This document shows, one piece after another, positions 1 to 12,431 of a stretch of 64,000 bases of DNA. This DNA comes from Desmodus rotundus. Lineage: Eukaryota > Chordata > Mammalia > Chiroptera > Phyllostomidae. A program made the position numbers and the translations under genes. The stretch spans positions 56,383,459 to 56,447,458 of the forward strand of contig NC_071392.1 of the NCBI RefSeq assembly GCF_022682495.2. Direction: 5' to 3'. A model generated the notes under the pieces. The model searched no databases. It was not told the DNA's origin and saw only the letters and a program-made list of their open reading frames with translations. Position 1 is the stretch's first letter; every line of letters begins with the position of its first letter.

Positions 1-1529
1 CTTTTGATGTTTGCAGTCAAATTAAAAAACAAACAAACAAACAAACCAGAAATATTCAGGACCCAGTCCAGTTTATAGGTAGAAAATAAAAATGTCTACA
101 GTTAATGAACTAGATATTAGAATTTAGTATGTACAATGGTATATTATATTTTCTATTGACACATTTCTCTCCATAAAGTTAACTGCATTTTTCACAAAAG
201 ATCACCAAATTAAGATCAGTTTATTTGCAAAATATGTCTAGTTTTGATATATTTGTCCTGATTATTTATAAAAGTCCAGCAAGAACAGTGACTATCTGAT
301 GTGGACTCTGGCCAGTGGGGTCCATGTGTTGTAGCTGTGACAAATTCACATGGACTACAGAAGTCCTGTGGAGAAAAAGGGATGGAATGGCCACTCTCTG
401 AGTGAGAGAGCACCCCGACCCATGCTTTGGACAGGCTTTCATTGCTTTTCTGGGTACATTACATTGAGGATGGTCCTCATTTACTGTGCACAGGTTCACT
501 TTAGGTGATTACCTTTTACAGATAACAAAGGAGAGGAAGTTTCTAATTACTACAAAGAAAAAGGATATTTGCAAATGCAAAGGAAAAGTGGTTGAACTGG
601 GTACACTCCATCCTTGGGAGGTTTAGCATAGATTTTAGGAAGTTACTTTTAAATATGCAGTAAACGTTTGCTGCCCCAATTCAGGGTGAGGGAGTTTTAG
701 CAAAAAGCAAGCCTCAAAGCAGCCTAGGTATGATGCAGGCCTGATTCCCCATGGGAAAACTGATCCATGGGCTCAGGTCCTGTGTGCAGACTTGCTCCCA
801 CCGGTGTTCCAAATCAGGGGTTAAGCTACATTCTCCATGCCATGTGGATAGGTTCTCTATAACTATCTACATCTGATAAATAGTCTCTTTTAAGTCTGCT
901 TTGCTGAAATTTTTCATATTGAATCTTCATATTGAACTTGAAAGACCTTTGAGGGCAAAAGAGGCATGGTAAGGACTTGCCATAAGATGTTGCCTGCAAT
1001 ATCTATAGTTTAGATCTATTCCTCTCTTCTTGGGGTCTTCAAAATCTCTTGAATTTTTTGCACTTGTCAGGAAGCGACATTCTTTATTCTTCTGATAAGA
1101 CTGCTGAGAACCATGTAAGCAAGTTACTGGGTCAATATTCCCAAGCATTTATATTACCTTTCACAAGCCAATCATAATTCCTTAAATTTGGTCATATCAG
1201 AGTCCATGCATTGCTTTCTCAAATATGACATCCCAGTGAAAGCTTTGGTACATACAACTAACTTTTATTTATGTCCTATTATAAAGAGAATAAATTCCTA
1301 TTGAATTTATGCAAATAACTAGTGCTATAAAAATGAGAACACTCACTGTGAGTTTCTGAATTCTGGAGAGATCAAGTAGTGAGTAAAAAACAAATGTTTC
1401 AATTCTGCTTCAAAGCCCTAATTTACCAAATTGTTCTAAGTCATAGCTAGTTTTAGAGAAAGAAAAACTAAAAAATTAAATAAATAGCAACATATCAATG
1501 TCATAAAAATTTTAACCATTTAAAATTTT
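1..1529. other. Unassigned intergenic sequence
   Basis: I see no gene, RNA gene or confidently recognisable repeat here. The open frames on the minus strand near 216-500 and 927-1148 are short, lack coding character and match no family I recognise. A moderately GC-richer block at about 660-860 could be an old LTR or unique DNA, but I cannot decide which. Confidence 0.5.
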
Positions 1530-2100
1530 TAATCATGTGTAATTAAACTTTTTCTGTTGAAATCTCCAGTTTTTCCATTAGTTCTGTAAAGCTTGCCTGA
1601 TAATTGACAGTGATAGGATCAGTGATACTTTTAAGAAGTTTGCAAGACTATCTGTCAAGGCTCACGTAATTTGTTCAGCAAAGTGGTTGTCTTCATCACT
1701 AGAAATTGTGGAAGTTATACCCCAACTGGGAAACATTTTTAAAAAAAAAGTATCTCTGCAACTGTGAGGGCATCAGCTTTGCGGCAATGGAAAATTTTAG
1801 CTCTTTAATAAAACACAAGAACATATTGATAACCTAGACTAAGAGTGGCAGTTTACTGAAGTCTAGTTTAAGTGGACTATGGTAGATTAAAAAAAAATGC
1901 AAAAGCAGAAACAAAAATAATGTGGTTTGCCATGGAACCATGAATAACCAAATGGCTGTCTTGGATTTTTTATAGCTCCAACTATTCATTTAATTTACAG
2001 ATATTGTTTGCCCATTTAATTTTTCTGATTGAGGAGAAGACACTTGCCATGTTGCAAAGACATCAGGATGACAAAAATCTGGAAATGAGAGTCCATCTTC
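1530..2100 (-). pseudogene. Decayed retroviral integrase (pol) fragment
   Basis: Read on the minus strand, 1665-1706 encodes I-S-S-D-E-D-N-H-F-A-E-Q-I-T. This matches the pattern around the second catalytic Asp of retroviral integrase cores, where S-D-x-G-x-H-F is typical. It is preceded by a W-G-I-type hydrophobic stretch (about 1707-1740). Sequence further upstream on this strand (to about 2100) has weak integrase N-terminal character. Stops and frameshifts are frequent, and I found no LTRs or other pol domains nearby. A class I (gamma-like) ERV is my best guess. Motif resemblance is what I see; the class assignment is inference. Confidence 0.5.
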
Positions 2101-2344
2101 TAAAAAACAGAATGAACTTCATCTATAAGTTTTAGTCTTATAGTTTGGTTCAGTCGTTTTTAGTGTGTGCCTCCATTTTGATGACAGACATCTTATACCA
2201 GGAAATCTCTGACTTCCAGGAATTTCACATTATTTCTGGAACACTTATATACTTACATATATACAACACAAAGAAGGCTCAATGCTACTATTTGACAATG
2301 TTTTCCACGTAATTTTAACACACTCCAATAAGCTCTAGTTTATT
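2101..2344. other. Unassigned AT-rich intergenic sequence
   Basis: Nothing recognisable lies between the integrase fossil and the L1 tail that follows. Confidence 0.5.
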
Positions 2345-2694
2345 TATTTTAATATTTATTGTTGTTCAAGTAAAATTGTTTCCATTTCTCCCTTCCACTG
2401 CTCCCTGCCCCACCCATCTCCACCTTCAACCCACAATCTTACCCTCTTTGGCTTTGTCCATATGTCCTTTATACATATTCCTTGATGACACTTCCCCTAC
2501 TTTCCCCTATCATCCTTCTCCCCTTCCCCTATGGTTACTGTCAATTTGTTCTTTATTTCAATGTCTCTGGTTATATTTTAATTTGTTCATTGTTGTTGTT
2601 GATTATATTCCACTTATAGGTGAGATCATATGGTATTTGTCTTTCACTGCCTGGCTTATTTCACTTAGCATAATGCTCTCCAGATCCATCCATG
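2345..2694 (-). mobile_element. 5'-truncated L1 3' end
   Basis: This begins on the plus strand with a T-rich run and TTTATTGTTGTTCAAGT, the reverse complement of this L1 family's 3' terminus. It is followed by the C-rich complement of the G-rich 3' UTR. The last part (from about 2600) encodes, in reverse, the ORF2 C-terminus seen in the other copies here. Similarity stops near 2694 in the phrase CCATCCATGCT. I found no clear target-site duplication. Confidence 0.85.
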
Positions 2695-3450
2695 CTAAAT
2701 TTTCTCTTTTGTAAGGAGAGAAAACATGTAATTTGAGGTGTTCCAGGATCCCTTCTGGAGTAACTCAGAATTATTTTTAGGTCAAGGCTCATCATTTTTA
2801 AAAAATTCTATTTTATTGTTTATGTTATTACAATTGTGCCCCCCTCTACCATTGCACCCCCAGGCAACTACTAAAGCATTGTTTTTGGATGTCATGGATC
2901 ATGCATGTTTGTTCTTTGGCTAATGCATTCACCATCTTTCATCCCAAATCTCCTGACTCCATTACCTCCAACACATGTCAATCTGTTTCTATTTTGTTCA
3001 TAAGATTACACACTTAAGTGATATAATATGGTGTTTGTCTTCTACTGACTGACGTATTTCACTTAGCATAATAGTATCTAGGTCAATCCATGTGGTAACA
3101 AAAGGTAAATTTTCCATTTCCTGCTGCAAAGTATTTCATTGTGTAAATGTACCACAGCTCTTTTATTCACTCACCCACTCATGGTCACTCAGGCTATTTC
3201 CAAATCTAGGGTAGTACAAATAACAAAGCTATGGACAGAGGGATGCACATATTCTCCTGAGTTGTGTTTTGGGATTCTTATATTTCCAGAAGTGGAATCA
3301 CAGGCTCAAAAGATAGTTCCATTTTTAATTTTTTGATGATACTCCATACTGTTTTCAAAAGTGGCTATGCCAGTCTGCATTTCTATAAACAATCCACTAG
3401 GATTCCCTTTTCTTCTCATTCTTGCCAGCATTTGTTGTTTGTTGATTTAT

Positions 3451-3727
3451 TTTTTTTAATTAATTTATTTACTTTTATTCAGTTACAATTGTCTGCATTT
3501 TCTCCCCATCCCTCCACCCCACCTCAGCCAGTCCCACCTCCCTCCCCCACCTCTACCCTCCACCTTGATTTTGTCCTTGTGTCCTTTATAGTAGTTCCTA
3601 TAGACCCCTCTCCACATTATCCCCTCCCCACTCCCCTCTGGCTATTGTTACAATGTTCTTAATTTCAATGTCTCTGGTTATATTTTGTTTGCTTTTTTCT
3701 TTTGTTGATTATGTTCCAGTTAAAGGT
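3451..3727 (-). mobile_element. Nested 5'-truncated L1 tail with TSD
   Basis: About 277 bp of L1 3' UTR and the ORF2 tail interrupt the older L1. A 17-bp duplication with one mismatch flanks it: GTTGTTTGTTGATTTAT at 3434-3450 and GTTGTTTGTTGATCTAT at 3728-3744. The T-rich run at 3451-3457 is the complement of its poly(A) tail. This is a clean target-primed insertion that postdates the host L1. Confidence 0.88.
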
Positions 3728-4751
3728 GTTGTTTGTTGATCTATTGATGGTAGCCATTATTGCAGGTGTGAGGTGATAGTTCACTGTGCTTTTAACTTGA
3801 ATCTATCTGATGATTAGGGATGTTGAGGATTTTTTCATATGTCTATAGGCTACCTGTATGTCCTTTTTGCAGAAGTGTCTATTCATATCTTCACCCACAT
3901 TTTAACTGGACTGTTTGTCTCACTGGTGTTGAGTTGTGTACATTCTTTACATATTTTGGAAATTAAACTCATTAGATGTATCATTGGCAAGTATGTTCTC
4001 CCATACAGTGGGTTATTCTTTTATTTTGATGATGGTTTCTTTATTTGTGCAGAAGGTTTTTAATTTGATGCAATACCATGTGTTTACTTTTTCCTTTGTT
4101 TTTCTTGCCCTGTAAAATACAGCAGCAAAAAATATTTCTATATGAGATATCTGAAATTTTAATTCCTAAGTTTTCTTGTAAAATGTTATGGTTTCATGAC
4201 TACATTTATGTCTTTTATCCTTATTGAGTTTATTCTTGTATAGGGAGTAAGTTGGTGGTCTACTTTCAATTTTTTGCAGATACCAGCCCAGTTTTCCCAA
4301 CATGGTTTATCGAAAAGCCTGTCAAAAGACTCCAATATATGCTATTGCCTCTTTTGTCAAATATTATTTGACTAAAATGTTGTAGGCTTATATCTGGGCT
4401 CTGTGTCCCATTCCATTGATCTATATGCCTGTTCTTATGCTAGTACTATGTTGATTTAATTACAGTGGCCTTATATATAGTTTTATATCAGGTATTGTGA
4501 TACCTCCCACTTTGGTGTTCTTTTTCAAGATTGCTGAGGCCATTCAGGTCCTTTTTAGTTTTATATCCATTTCTGCATAAGATCTGCGAAATATACCATT
4601 GGTATCTTCATAAAAATTTCATAGAATCTATAGATGGCTTTGGGTACTATGGATATTTTAATGATGTTAATTTTTCTAATTGATGAACATATTGATGATT
4701 ACACTTATTTGTATCTTCATCATTTTTTACAGTGTTCTATACTTTAAAAAC

Positions 4752-5478
4752 ATTTTTTATTGTTATTCAGTGACAACTGCCTGCATTTTCTCCCCATCCC
4801 TCCATCCCATCCCAGCCAATCCCACCTCCCTTCCCCACCTCTACATTCCCCCTTGATTTTGTCCTTGTGTCCTTTATAGTAGCTCCTATGGACCCCTCTC
4901 CCATTAGCTCTTCCCCACTCCCCTCTGGCTATTGTTACATTGTTTTTAATTTCAATGTCTCTGGTTATATTTTGTTTGCTTTTTTTCTTTTGTTGATTAG
5001 GTTCCAGTTAAAGGTGAGATCATATGCTATTTGTCCCTCACCACCTGGCTTATTTCACTTAGCATAGGGCTCTCCAGTTCCATCCATGCTGTTGCAAAGG
5101 TTAGGAGCTCTTTCTTTCTCTCTGCTGCATAGAATTCCATTGTGTAAACGTACCATAGTTTTTTGATTGACTCATTTGCTGATAGGCACTTAGGTTGCTT
5201 CCAGTACTTGGCTATTGTAAATTGTGCTGCTATGAACATTGGGGTGCATAGGTTCTTTTGCATTGATGTTTCAGGGTTCTTAGGGTATAATCCCAGCAGC
5301 GGAATTGCCGGGTCAAAACGCAGTTCCACTTTTAGTTTTCTGAGGAAATTCCATACTGTTTTCCACAGTGGCCTCACCAGTTTGCATTCCCACCAACAGT
5401 GCACTATGGTTCCCTTTTCTCCACATCCTCTCCAACATTTATTTCTTGATTTGTTTATGTTGGCCACTCTAGGTCTTT
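4752..5478 (-). mobile_element. Nested 5'-truncated L1 tail, no TSD seen
   Basis: A new L1 3' end starts at the T-rich run near 4752 and runs through the 3' UTR and ORF2 C-terminal region. It stops near 5478 in the phrase GGCCACTCT. The older L1 then resumes with AGGTCTTTCAC. Compared with other copies, about 10 bases of host L1 (between CTATA and AGGTC) are missing, and I found no duplication. The insertion therefore seems to have deleted a little target sequence. Confidence 0.75.
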
Positions 5479-5756
5479 CACTTCCTTGGTTTAGTTTATA
5501 TCTAGGTTCCTAGTGTTTTTTGATACTAAATGGTATTATTTTATTAGTTTCATTTTCTGATAATCATTATTGATTTATAAAAATGTGATCAATTTCAGAG
5601 TAATTACATTGTATCTTGTTACATTACCAAATTCATTAATTAAGTTGTCTTTTTTTGTTGTTTATGTACTCTGTAGAGTTTTTTTATGGACACTATCACT
5701 ATCATGTCATTTGTAAATAATCACAATTTTGCTTCCTCCTATCGAATTTGGATGAC

Positions 5757-7690
5757 TTTTTTAATTTATTGTTGTGCAAGTGCAATTGTTTCCATTTTCA
5801 CCCCACCACACATGCCCTCCTCACCCATTCTCATCCCACCCTTGAACCCATGCCATTTAGCTTTGTCCATGTGTCCTTCATACATGTTCCTGATGCCCCC
5901 CACCCCAGGATCCCTATTATCCCTCTCCCTCCTGCTCTCTGATTACTGTCAGATTGTTCATTTCAATGTCTCTGGTTGTGTTTTACTTGCTTGTTTGCTC
6001 TGTTAATTAGGTTCCACATATAGGTGAGATCATGTGGTATTTCTCTTTCATGGCTTGGATTCTTCACTTAGAATAATGCTCTCCAGATCCATCCATGCTG
6101 TCATGAAGGGTAGGAACTCTTTCTTTTTTTTCTGCTATGTAGCATTCCATTTTGTAAATGTACCACTGTTTTTTGATCCACTCATTTACTGATGGGCAGT
6201 TAGGTTGCTTCCAGCACTTGGCTATTGTAAATTGTGCTGCTATGAACATGGGAGTACATAGGTTCTTATGGACTGGTGTTTCAGGATCCATAGGGTATAA
6301 TCCCAACAGTGCTATTGCTGGGTCAAAAGGCAGTTCCATTTTCAGTTTTCAGAGCAAATTACATACTGTTTTCCACAGTGGCAGCACCAGTCTGCATTTC
6401 CACCAACAGTGCACTAGAGTTCCCTTTTCTACACAAACTGGTGTGAAACTTGTTTGTTGATTTGTTTATGATGACCATTTTCATTGGTGTGAAGTGGTAT
6501 CTCAGTGTGGTTTTAATTTGCATCTCTCAGATGGCTAGTGATGCCGAGCATCCTTTCATATGACTGCCCTCTTTTTGTCCTTTTTGGAGAAGTGTCCGTT
6601 CAGGTCCTTTGCCCATTTTTTAATTGGGTTGTTTGTCTTCCCAGAATGGAATCATATGTGTTCTTTAATATTTTAGAGATCAGATCCTTGTCTGAGGTAT
6701 CATCTTCAATATATTTTCTTATACAGTTAGTTCTCTTTTGATATTAATGCTGTTTTATTTTGCCATGAAGAAGATTTTTATTTTGATGAGATCCCATTTG
6801 TTTATTATTTCCTTATGTCTGTGGCTCTAGAGGACACATAGATTAAAATAATGCTGCATGGAATATCGATATTTTGCTGCCTATGTTCTCCTCTAGGAGT
6901 TTTATGATGCCATGACTTATAATCAAGTCTTTTATCCACCTTGAATTTATTTTTGTGCATGGTGTAAGTTAGTGATTGAGTTTCTTTTTTTTTTTTTTTT
7001 TGCATGTAGCTGCCCAGATCTCCCAATGCTATTTGTTAAAGAGGCTATTTTTACCCCCTTTTATGCCTCTGCCCCCTTTGTCAAATATATAGAGATTTGG
7101 GTTTATTTCTGAGTTCTCTATTCTGTTCCATTGATCTATGTGTCTGCTCTTATGCTAGTACCAGACTGTTTTGATTACCATGGACTGGAATATAGTTTGG
7201 TATCAGGTGTTGTGATCCATCCTACTGTGTTCTTCTCAAAATTGCTGTGGCTATTTGTTTCCATATAAATTTTTGAAATGTTTGTTCTATATCTGTGAAA
7301 TATGTCATTGTTATTTTAATAGGGACTGCATTGAATCTATAAATTGCTTTGGATAATATGGACACTTTGATGATGTTGATTCTTCCAATCTTTGAAAATG
7401 GTATATGCTTCCATTTGTTTGTGTCTTCCTTAATTTCTTTGGTAAGGTTTATTCCGAGGTACTTTAGTTTCCTTGTTCCTATAGCAAATCAGATTTCTGA
7501 TTCTTTTTTTTGTTGTTTTGTTTTAGGTATATAAAAATGCCTTTGATTTCTGAATATTGACTTTGAACATTGCTGTCTTGCAAAATTCACTTATTAGGTT
7601 GAGTAGGTTTTGGGTGGAGTCTATAGGGCTTTCTATATGTCTATATGCACTCTCATATCATCTTCAAACAGTGACAGTTTAAATCCTCCT
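5757..7690 (-). mobile_element. Second L1 3' segment inside the older L1
   Basis: A fresh L1 3' terminus starts at 5757 (TTTAATTTATTGTTGTGCAAG on the plus strand) just after the host L1 reaches the ORF2 phrase AATTTGGATG at 5746-5755. The same ORF2 phrase recurs near 7690, so ORF2 sequence from 5757 to 7690 repeats what lies to its left. Either an L1 inserted here and later recombined with its host at homologous sequence, or the 5' junction formed at the homologous point. The right boundary is inferred and could lie further right. Confidence 0.6.
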
Positions 7691-9735
7691 CTCCAATTTG
7701 AATGCCTTTTTTATTTTTCTTGTTTGATCACTGTGGCTAAGACTTCCTACTATGTTGAATATAAGTGGTGAAAGTGGACATCTTTGTCTTGTTCCTGATC
7801 TTAGTGGGAAAGCTTTTAGTTTTTGCCCATTCTCCATGGTGCTGTGTGTAGGTTTCTGGTATATGACCCTTATCATTTGAGGAATACTTCCTCTACTCCC
7901 ACTTTGCTGCTTGTTTTTGTCATAAATGGCTGCTGTACATTATCAAATATTTTTTACATATTTGTTGATATGATTATATGAATTTTGTATTTACTTCTGT
8001 TTATATTATGTATGATGTTTATTCACTTGTGATTATTATAACATCTTTGTGTCCATGGAATAAATCCTACTTGATCATGGTATATGATCTTTTAATGTAT
8101 TGCAGGATGTGTGTTGCCAATATTTTCTTGAGGATTTTGATGTCCATGTTCATCAGCATTATTGGCTGATAACTTTTTTCTTTGTTGTACCTTTATCTGG
8201 CTTTGGAATTAGGGTTCAGCTGACTTTGTAAAAAGAGTTTGGAGTACCCCTTCTCCTTGGATATTTTGGAATAGTCTGAGAAGGATAGGGGTTATCGTTT
8301 CCTTAAATGTTTTATAAAATTCTCCTGTGAAACCATCCAGTATAGGGCTTTTGTGTGCCAGGACTTTTTTGATTACTGCTTCATTTTCATCAGCTGTTAT
8401 TGTTCTGTTCAAGTTTTCTGCTTTTTCATTCAGTTTTGTGAGATTATATTTTTCTAGAAATTTGTCCATTTCACCCTGCTTTTAAAATTTCTTGGCATGT
8501 AGTTGTTCATAGTAATTTCTTACAATCCTTTGTATCTATGTGGTATCAGTTGTATTCTCTCTTTTTTCATTTCTGATTGTGTGTATTTGGATCCTCTTTC
8601 TTTTTTTCTTGATGAGTCTCCTTAAAGGCTTGTTGATTTTGTTTATCTTTTCAAAGAAGCAGCTCCTGGATTTATTGATCCTTAGAATTGTGCTTTTCAC
8701 CTCTATGTTGTTTAATTTTGATGTGACGTTTGTCATTACCATCCTTCTACTTGCTCTGAGCTGTCTTTGTGGTTGTTTCTTCAGTTTGTAGGTGTAGGGT
8801 TAGGTTGTTTATTTGAAATGTTTATGTCTTTTTAAAATAGGCCTATATCACTATGAACTACCCTCTAAGGACTGCCTTTGCTGTTTCCCAAAAGTTTTGG
8901 ATGGTTGTGTGCTCATTTTCATTTTTTCCAGAAACTTCTTGATTTCCTCCTTGATCTCAATATTGCCCCATTTATTGTTTAATAGCATGCTATTCAATCC
9001 CCATGAATTTGAGTGCTTTTTAGTTTTTCCCTTAAGGTTGGGTTCTAGTTTCAGGCCCTTGTGGTCCAAGAAAATGCTTGATATGATTTCAATTTTCTTG
9101 AATTTGTTGAGGCTTGTTTTGTGTCCTATCATGTGGTCTACCTTTGAAAATGTTCCATGTGCATTTAAAAAGAATGTACTTCTTTGGGATGAAAGGTTCT
9201 ATATATATCTGTTAAGTCCATTTGATCTAGAGCATTGTTCAATGCCACAATAACCTTGTTGATATTTTGTTTGTAATATCTATCCATTTTTGACAGTGGG
9301 ATGTTAAAATACCCTAGTATAAGTGTGTTGCTGTCTATATCTTTCTTGAAGTCCTCTGAAATTTCCCTTATATATTTGGCTGCTCCTGTGTTGTGTGAGT
9401 ATATGTTTGCAATGAGTATGTCTTCCTGACGGATTCTTTCCTAAAGTATTTGAAGTGTCCTTCAGTGTCTCTTTTTGTGGCTTTTTTTTTGAAGTCTATT
9501 TTGTCTGATATAAGTATTGCTACCCCTGCTTTTTATTCCTGTCTGTTTGCTTGAAAAATTTGTTTCCAGCCCTTTGCTTTCAGTGTGTATAGGTCTTTTT
9601 TTCTGAGTTGGGTCTCTTCTAGGCAGTGTATGTGTGGGTCATGATTTCTTATCCATTCAGCTACTCTATATCTTTTGATTGGAGCATTTAATCCATAACA
9701 TTTAAAGTTATTATTGATAGATATTTATTCACTTT
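6030..9735 (-). pseudogene. L1 ORF2 remnant (endonuclease-reverse transcriptase)
   Basis: In reverse, this region reads as the L1 ORF2 protein. The C-terminal region lies near 6030-6460, the reverse transcriptase near 7650-8470, the connecting region near 8540-9130 and the endonuclease up to about 9735. Recognisable pieces include the phrase KVLAHKSPILDGFTGEFYK (part of 8209-8469) and [18 protein letters not shown] (part of 8536-8742). Dozens of stops and indels break it, and no open piece exceeds about 95 residues. It belongs to the older L1; its left part probably derives from the second nested copy. Confidence 0.8.
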
Positions 9736-9789
9736 ACCTCCTTCATACCTGTGTTTCTCTTTCTTTCCTGTTCTTATAGTAGTCCCTTT

Positions 9790-10680
9790 AGCATATCTTG
9801 TAGTTCTGGTTTTGTGGAGGTGTGTTCTTTTAGCCTTGTTTGCCTTGGGAAACTCCTTAGTTCACCTTCCATATTAATTGGGGGCCTTACTAGGTAGAGT
9901 AGTCTTGGTTGCAGGCCTTTGCTTTTAATTACTTGCAATGTTATTTTTCATTGTCTCCTGCCCTGAAGTGTGTCTGTTGAGAATTCATCTGCTAGCCTTA
10001 TCGGAACTTCCTTGTATCTTACTTCTGGTTTCTCCCTCACAGCTTTTAAGGTTTTCTCTTTGTATTGAAAAGTTGGAATTTTAATTATTATGTTTCTTGG
10101 AGTATGCCTCTTTGGGTACATCTTGATTGGGACCCTCTGAGTTCTCTGAACTTGTGTGATTTTTCTCCCTGTCCATGTTCTGAGTTTTCTGTCTTTATTT
10201 TTCAAACAGGGTTTCCATCCCTTCCTCCTTTTCTTGTCCTTCTGGTATCCCTATGATTCAAATGTTATTGTATTTCATGTTATCTTGGAGTTCCCTTAAG
10301 GTATCTTTATATTTTCTGGGTCTTTTTTTGTGCAGTTGCTCTACATGGGTGATTCTTTCCACCTTGTCTTCAAGCTCATTAATCTGGTCTTCTGCTTCAT
10401 GCAGCCTGCTTTTAATTTCTTCTAGTTTTTTTTTAATTTCAGAAATTTTATTGTTCATTTCTTCCTAGTTTTGGTTTATAGTTTCTATTTCCTTTTTCAT
10501 ACCGTTCTAGTTCTCACTCAGTTCCTTGTAGTCTGTGTGTTCCTTGAGCATCCTTATAACCATTATTTTGAATTCTGTATCTGATAGTTTACTTACCTCC
10601 ATTCCATGTATCTCTTTGAGTGGGAAGTCTTTCATTCCTTTTGATTGCAGGTTCTTTTTTTGTCTCCCCATTTTAGGTGA
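9790..10680 (-). pseudogene. L1 ORF1 remnant (RNA-binding coiled-coil protein)
   Basis: Two open pieces remain. The stretch 10258-10458 encodes a heptad-rich coiled coil containing KSRLHEAEDQINELEDKVER. The stretch 9948-10205 encodes the C-terminal domain with TPRNIIIKIPTFQYKEKTLK and the terminal phrase RLADEFS. The order on the minus strand (coiled coil, RRM remnant, C-terminal domain, then ORF2) is the normal L1 order. Stops separate the pieces. Confidence 0.8.
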
Positions 10681-10689
10681 CTCTTTTTG

Positions 10690-12000
10690 TTTGTTTCTGC
10701 ACTTCCTGATGTTCCTCTTTGCTAGCTGTCTTTGCAGACTGAACTTCTATGGTAGGAGTTCTGTGAGATTCAGTGGTGTGGTCTCTTTGATTTCCTTGTC
10801 AGGATGCTATAGGGTTGCTGCTCTTCTGTTTGTGTAGGCTCTCTTGTTCTTGAATTTTTACCTGTTGGTGATTCCTTTGTTGGTGGGTTCTCTCCTGCGG
10901 TAGGAATATTGGTTTTCACCTCACTCACTTAATCTTGTATGTGATCAGTGGCAGGGGGAAGGTAGAATGGATTAAGAATACTCTCCCACTGGAGAGTATC
11001 CTATGGTATTTAAAGTACCAAGAAGTAGAGTAGAGATAGGAGATCCTTTGGATAAGTATAGCCTTAACAATGATATTTCACCCAACTAGCTACTTTTTAT
11101 AAAAGGTTAAGAGGTAATGCTCTTGTTAGAGGTGGGAAGCATTGTGAGCTGAATTCTAAAAACAGAGCACTTGTATGAGGTTAGGTGATGAGATATTATG
11201 TGGTCAGCAACAGCATGGCAGGACTGAGACTCCCAGTATCACCTTGTCTCAGAATGAGCAAAATGCCCTGCTTCTCTGAGCCATCTAACCATGCATAGTG
11301 GGGCAAAATTTCTAGCCCAGTGCACTATATACAATACTTTTGACTCAGGAAAAACCCAGTGTCTTAGCAGAGTGGGATATGGTTGCAGCCTGTGCTCTTG
11401 ATGTGGGCCAGGACAGTTCTCTTCCTCAAGACCCATTGCCTAGACTCCAAGAAGCTCTCTGCCCAAAGTCTTTTCAGAAGACAGAAAGCCTTTCCAATTC
11501 ACTACTCTGTGTATGGAGCAGGCCCCTCCTTTGGCCTCAAACTGCCCCATGGTGCTCCAGCAGTCAAAGACAGAGGAAAACTTCCTAAGCTAGTGTTGTA
11601 ACAATGGGCTCTCTCCTCTGAAATGGTGTACTCTGAGTCTCCCAGGCAGATTGAATCCCCACTGCCTTCCACTGCTTGATGCTGTAGGAGCTTTCCCATT
11701 TCATGTTGCTCTGGGCTGGAGACCCCTTCGTGGGGATGAGACACCATACTCCCACAGGGAGGGAGCTCCACTGCCACAGTATCCCTCCATGTTCCCAGTT
11801 GCCACACCTGCAGGAAGGGGCTCACCCTGTGCTTGTCTCTTCTTGTCTTTATTTATGCTCCTGTTTATAAATTTCCAGACTGGCTACACTTCAACTAGTT
11901 TTTCAAGTTGAATACTCTGAAGTTTACCTGAAAGTTAGGTCTGGGTTTGGTAGCAACAGAATGGAGTTTCCAGCTGTTCTGCATTATCTTAGAACCTCCC
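10690..12000 (-). other. 5' UTR of the older L1
   Basis: This GC-richer stretch lies between the ORF1 remnant and the 5' TSD. The minus-strand start (12000 leftward) reads GGAGGTTCTAAGATAATGC. It has no long polypyrimidine tract, unlike the younger L1s here, so this is another 5' UTR type. The short ORFs at 11239-11911 are chance frames within it. Confidence 0.6.
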
Positions 12001-12017
12001 AAGACTCATCATTTTTA

Positions 12018-12425
12018 GCCTAAACAAAAAGCCAAGCTCTAATTTTGCATCACATTTTGATATTTATGTTAACTTGTTTAAATGTATTTGAGTCTTATTC
12101 AACTTGACCATGCATAATATTTTATCTCATGTTATTTTAATAAACTACAACTTTGTGTTTCTCTTAGTATGCACTTTTGTACTCTCACACATTCATAAAT
12201 AATCAGGACAAAGTTACTTCACTTTCTTAAATAAAACAAAGATAAAACACCACCAAATCTCATTTTTTGGAGACAAAAACCCTACTATTCTTGTATACAC
12301 AGTTGTTCCCCCTTTTATTATTTTCTGTAGATTTAATTACATATATTAAAATTCTTATTCTTTAAAATGCTAATTGGTAGTAAAAACTAAGAAGCAAGCA
12401 ATTGTGAATTGTCTGTTATAGCATT
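12018..12425. other. Unassigned AT-rich intergenic sequence
   Basis: No recognisable gene or repeat. It contains an 18-bp exact inverted match (12195-12212) to 252-269, probably a coincidence or a scrap of a shared old repeat. Confidence 0.5.
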
Positions 12426-12431
12426 ATTTTT

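Larger units (their letters stand above)
2801..12000 (-). mobile_element. Full-length older L1, interrupted by nested L1s
   Basis: The element is bounded by a 17-bp duplication with one mismatch: AAGGCTCATCATTTTTA at 2784-2800 and AAGACTCATCATTTTTA at 12001-12017. Its 3' end lies at the left and its 5' UTR start at the right (the plus strand ends in CTTAGAACCTCC). Subtracting the inserts at 3451-3727, about 4752-5478 and the duplicated 3' segment 5757 to about 7690 leaves about 6.2 kb, the expected length of one L1. The 3' UTR at 2805-2880 is of a different, older type from the 3' end at 5757. All coding parts carry many stops and indels, so the element is long dead. Confidence 0.8.

Noticed and set aside
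2376..2714. 112-codon plus-strand frame as a gene
   Set aside because: It is the antisense reading of an L1 3' UTR and ORF2 tail; near-identical frames occur at several L1 tails.
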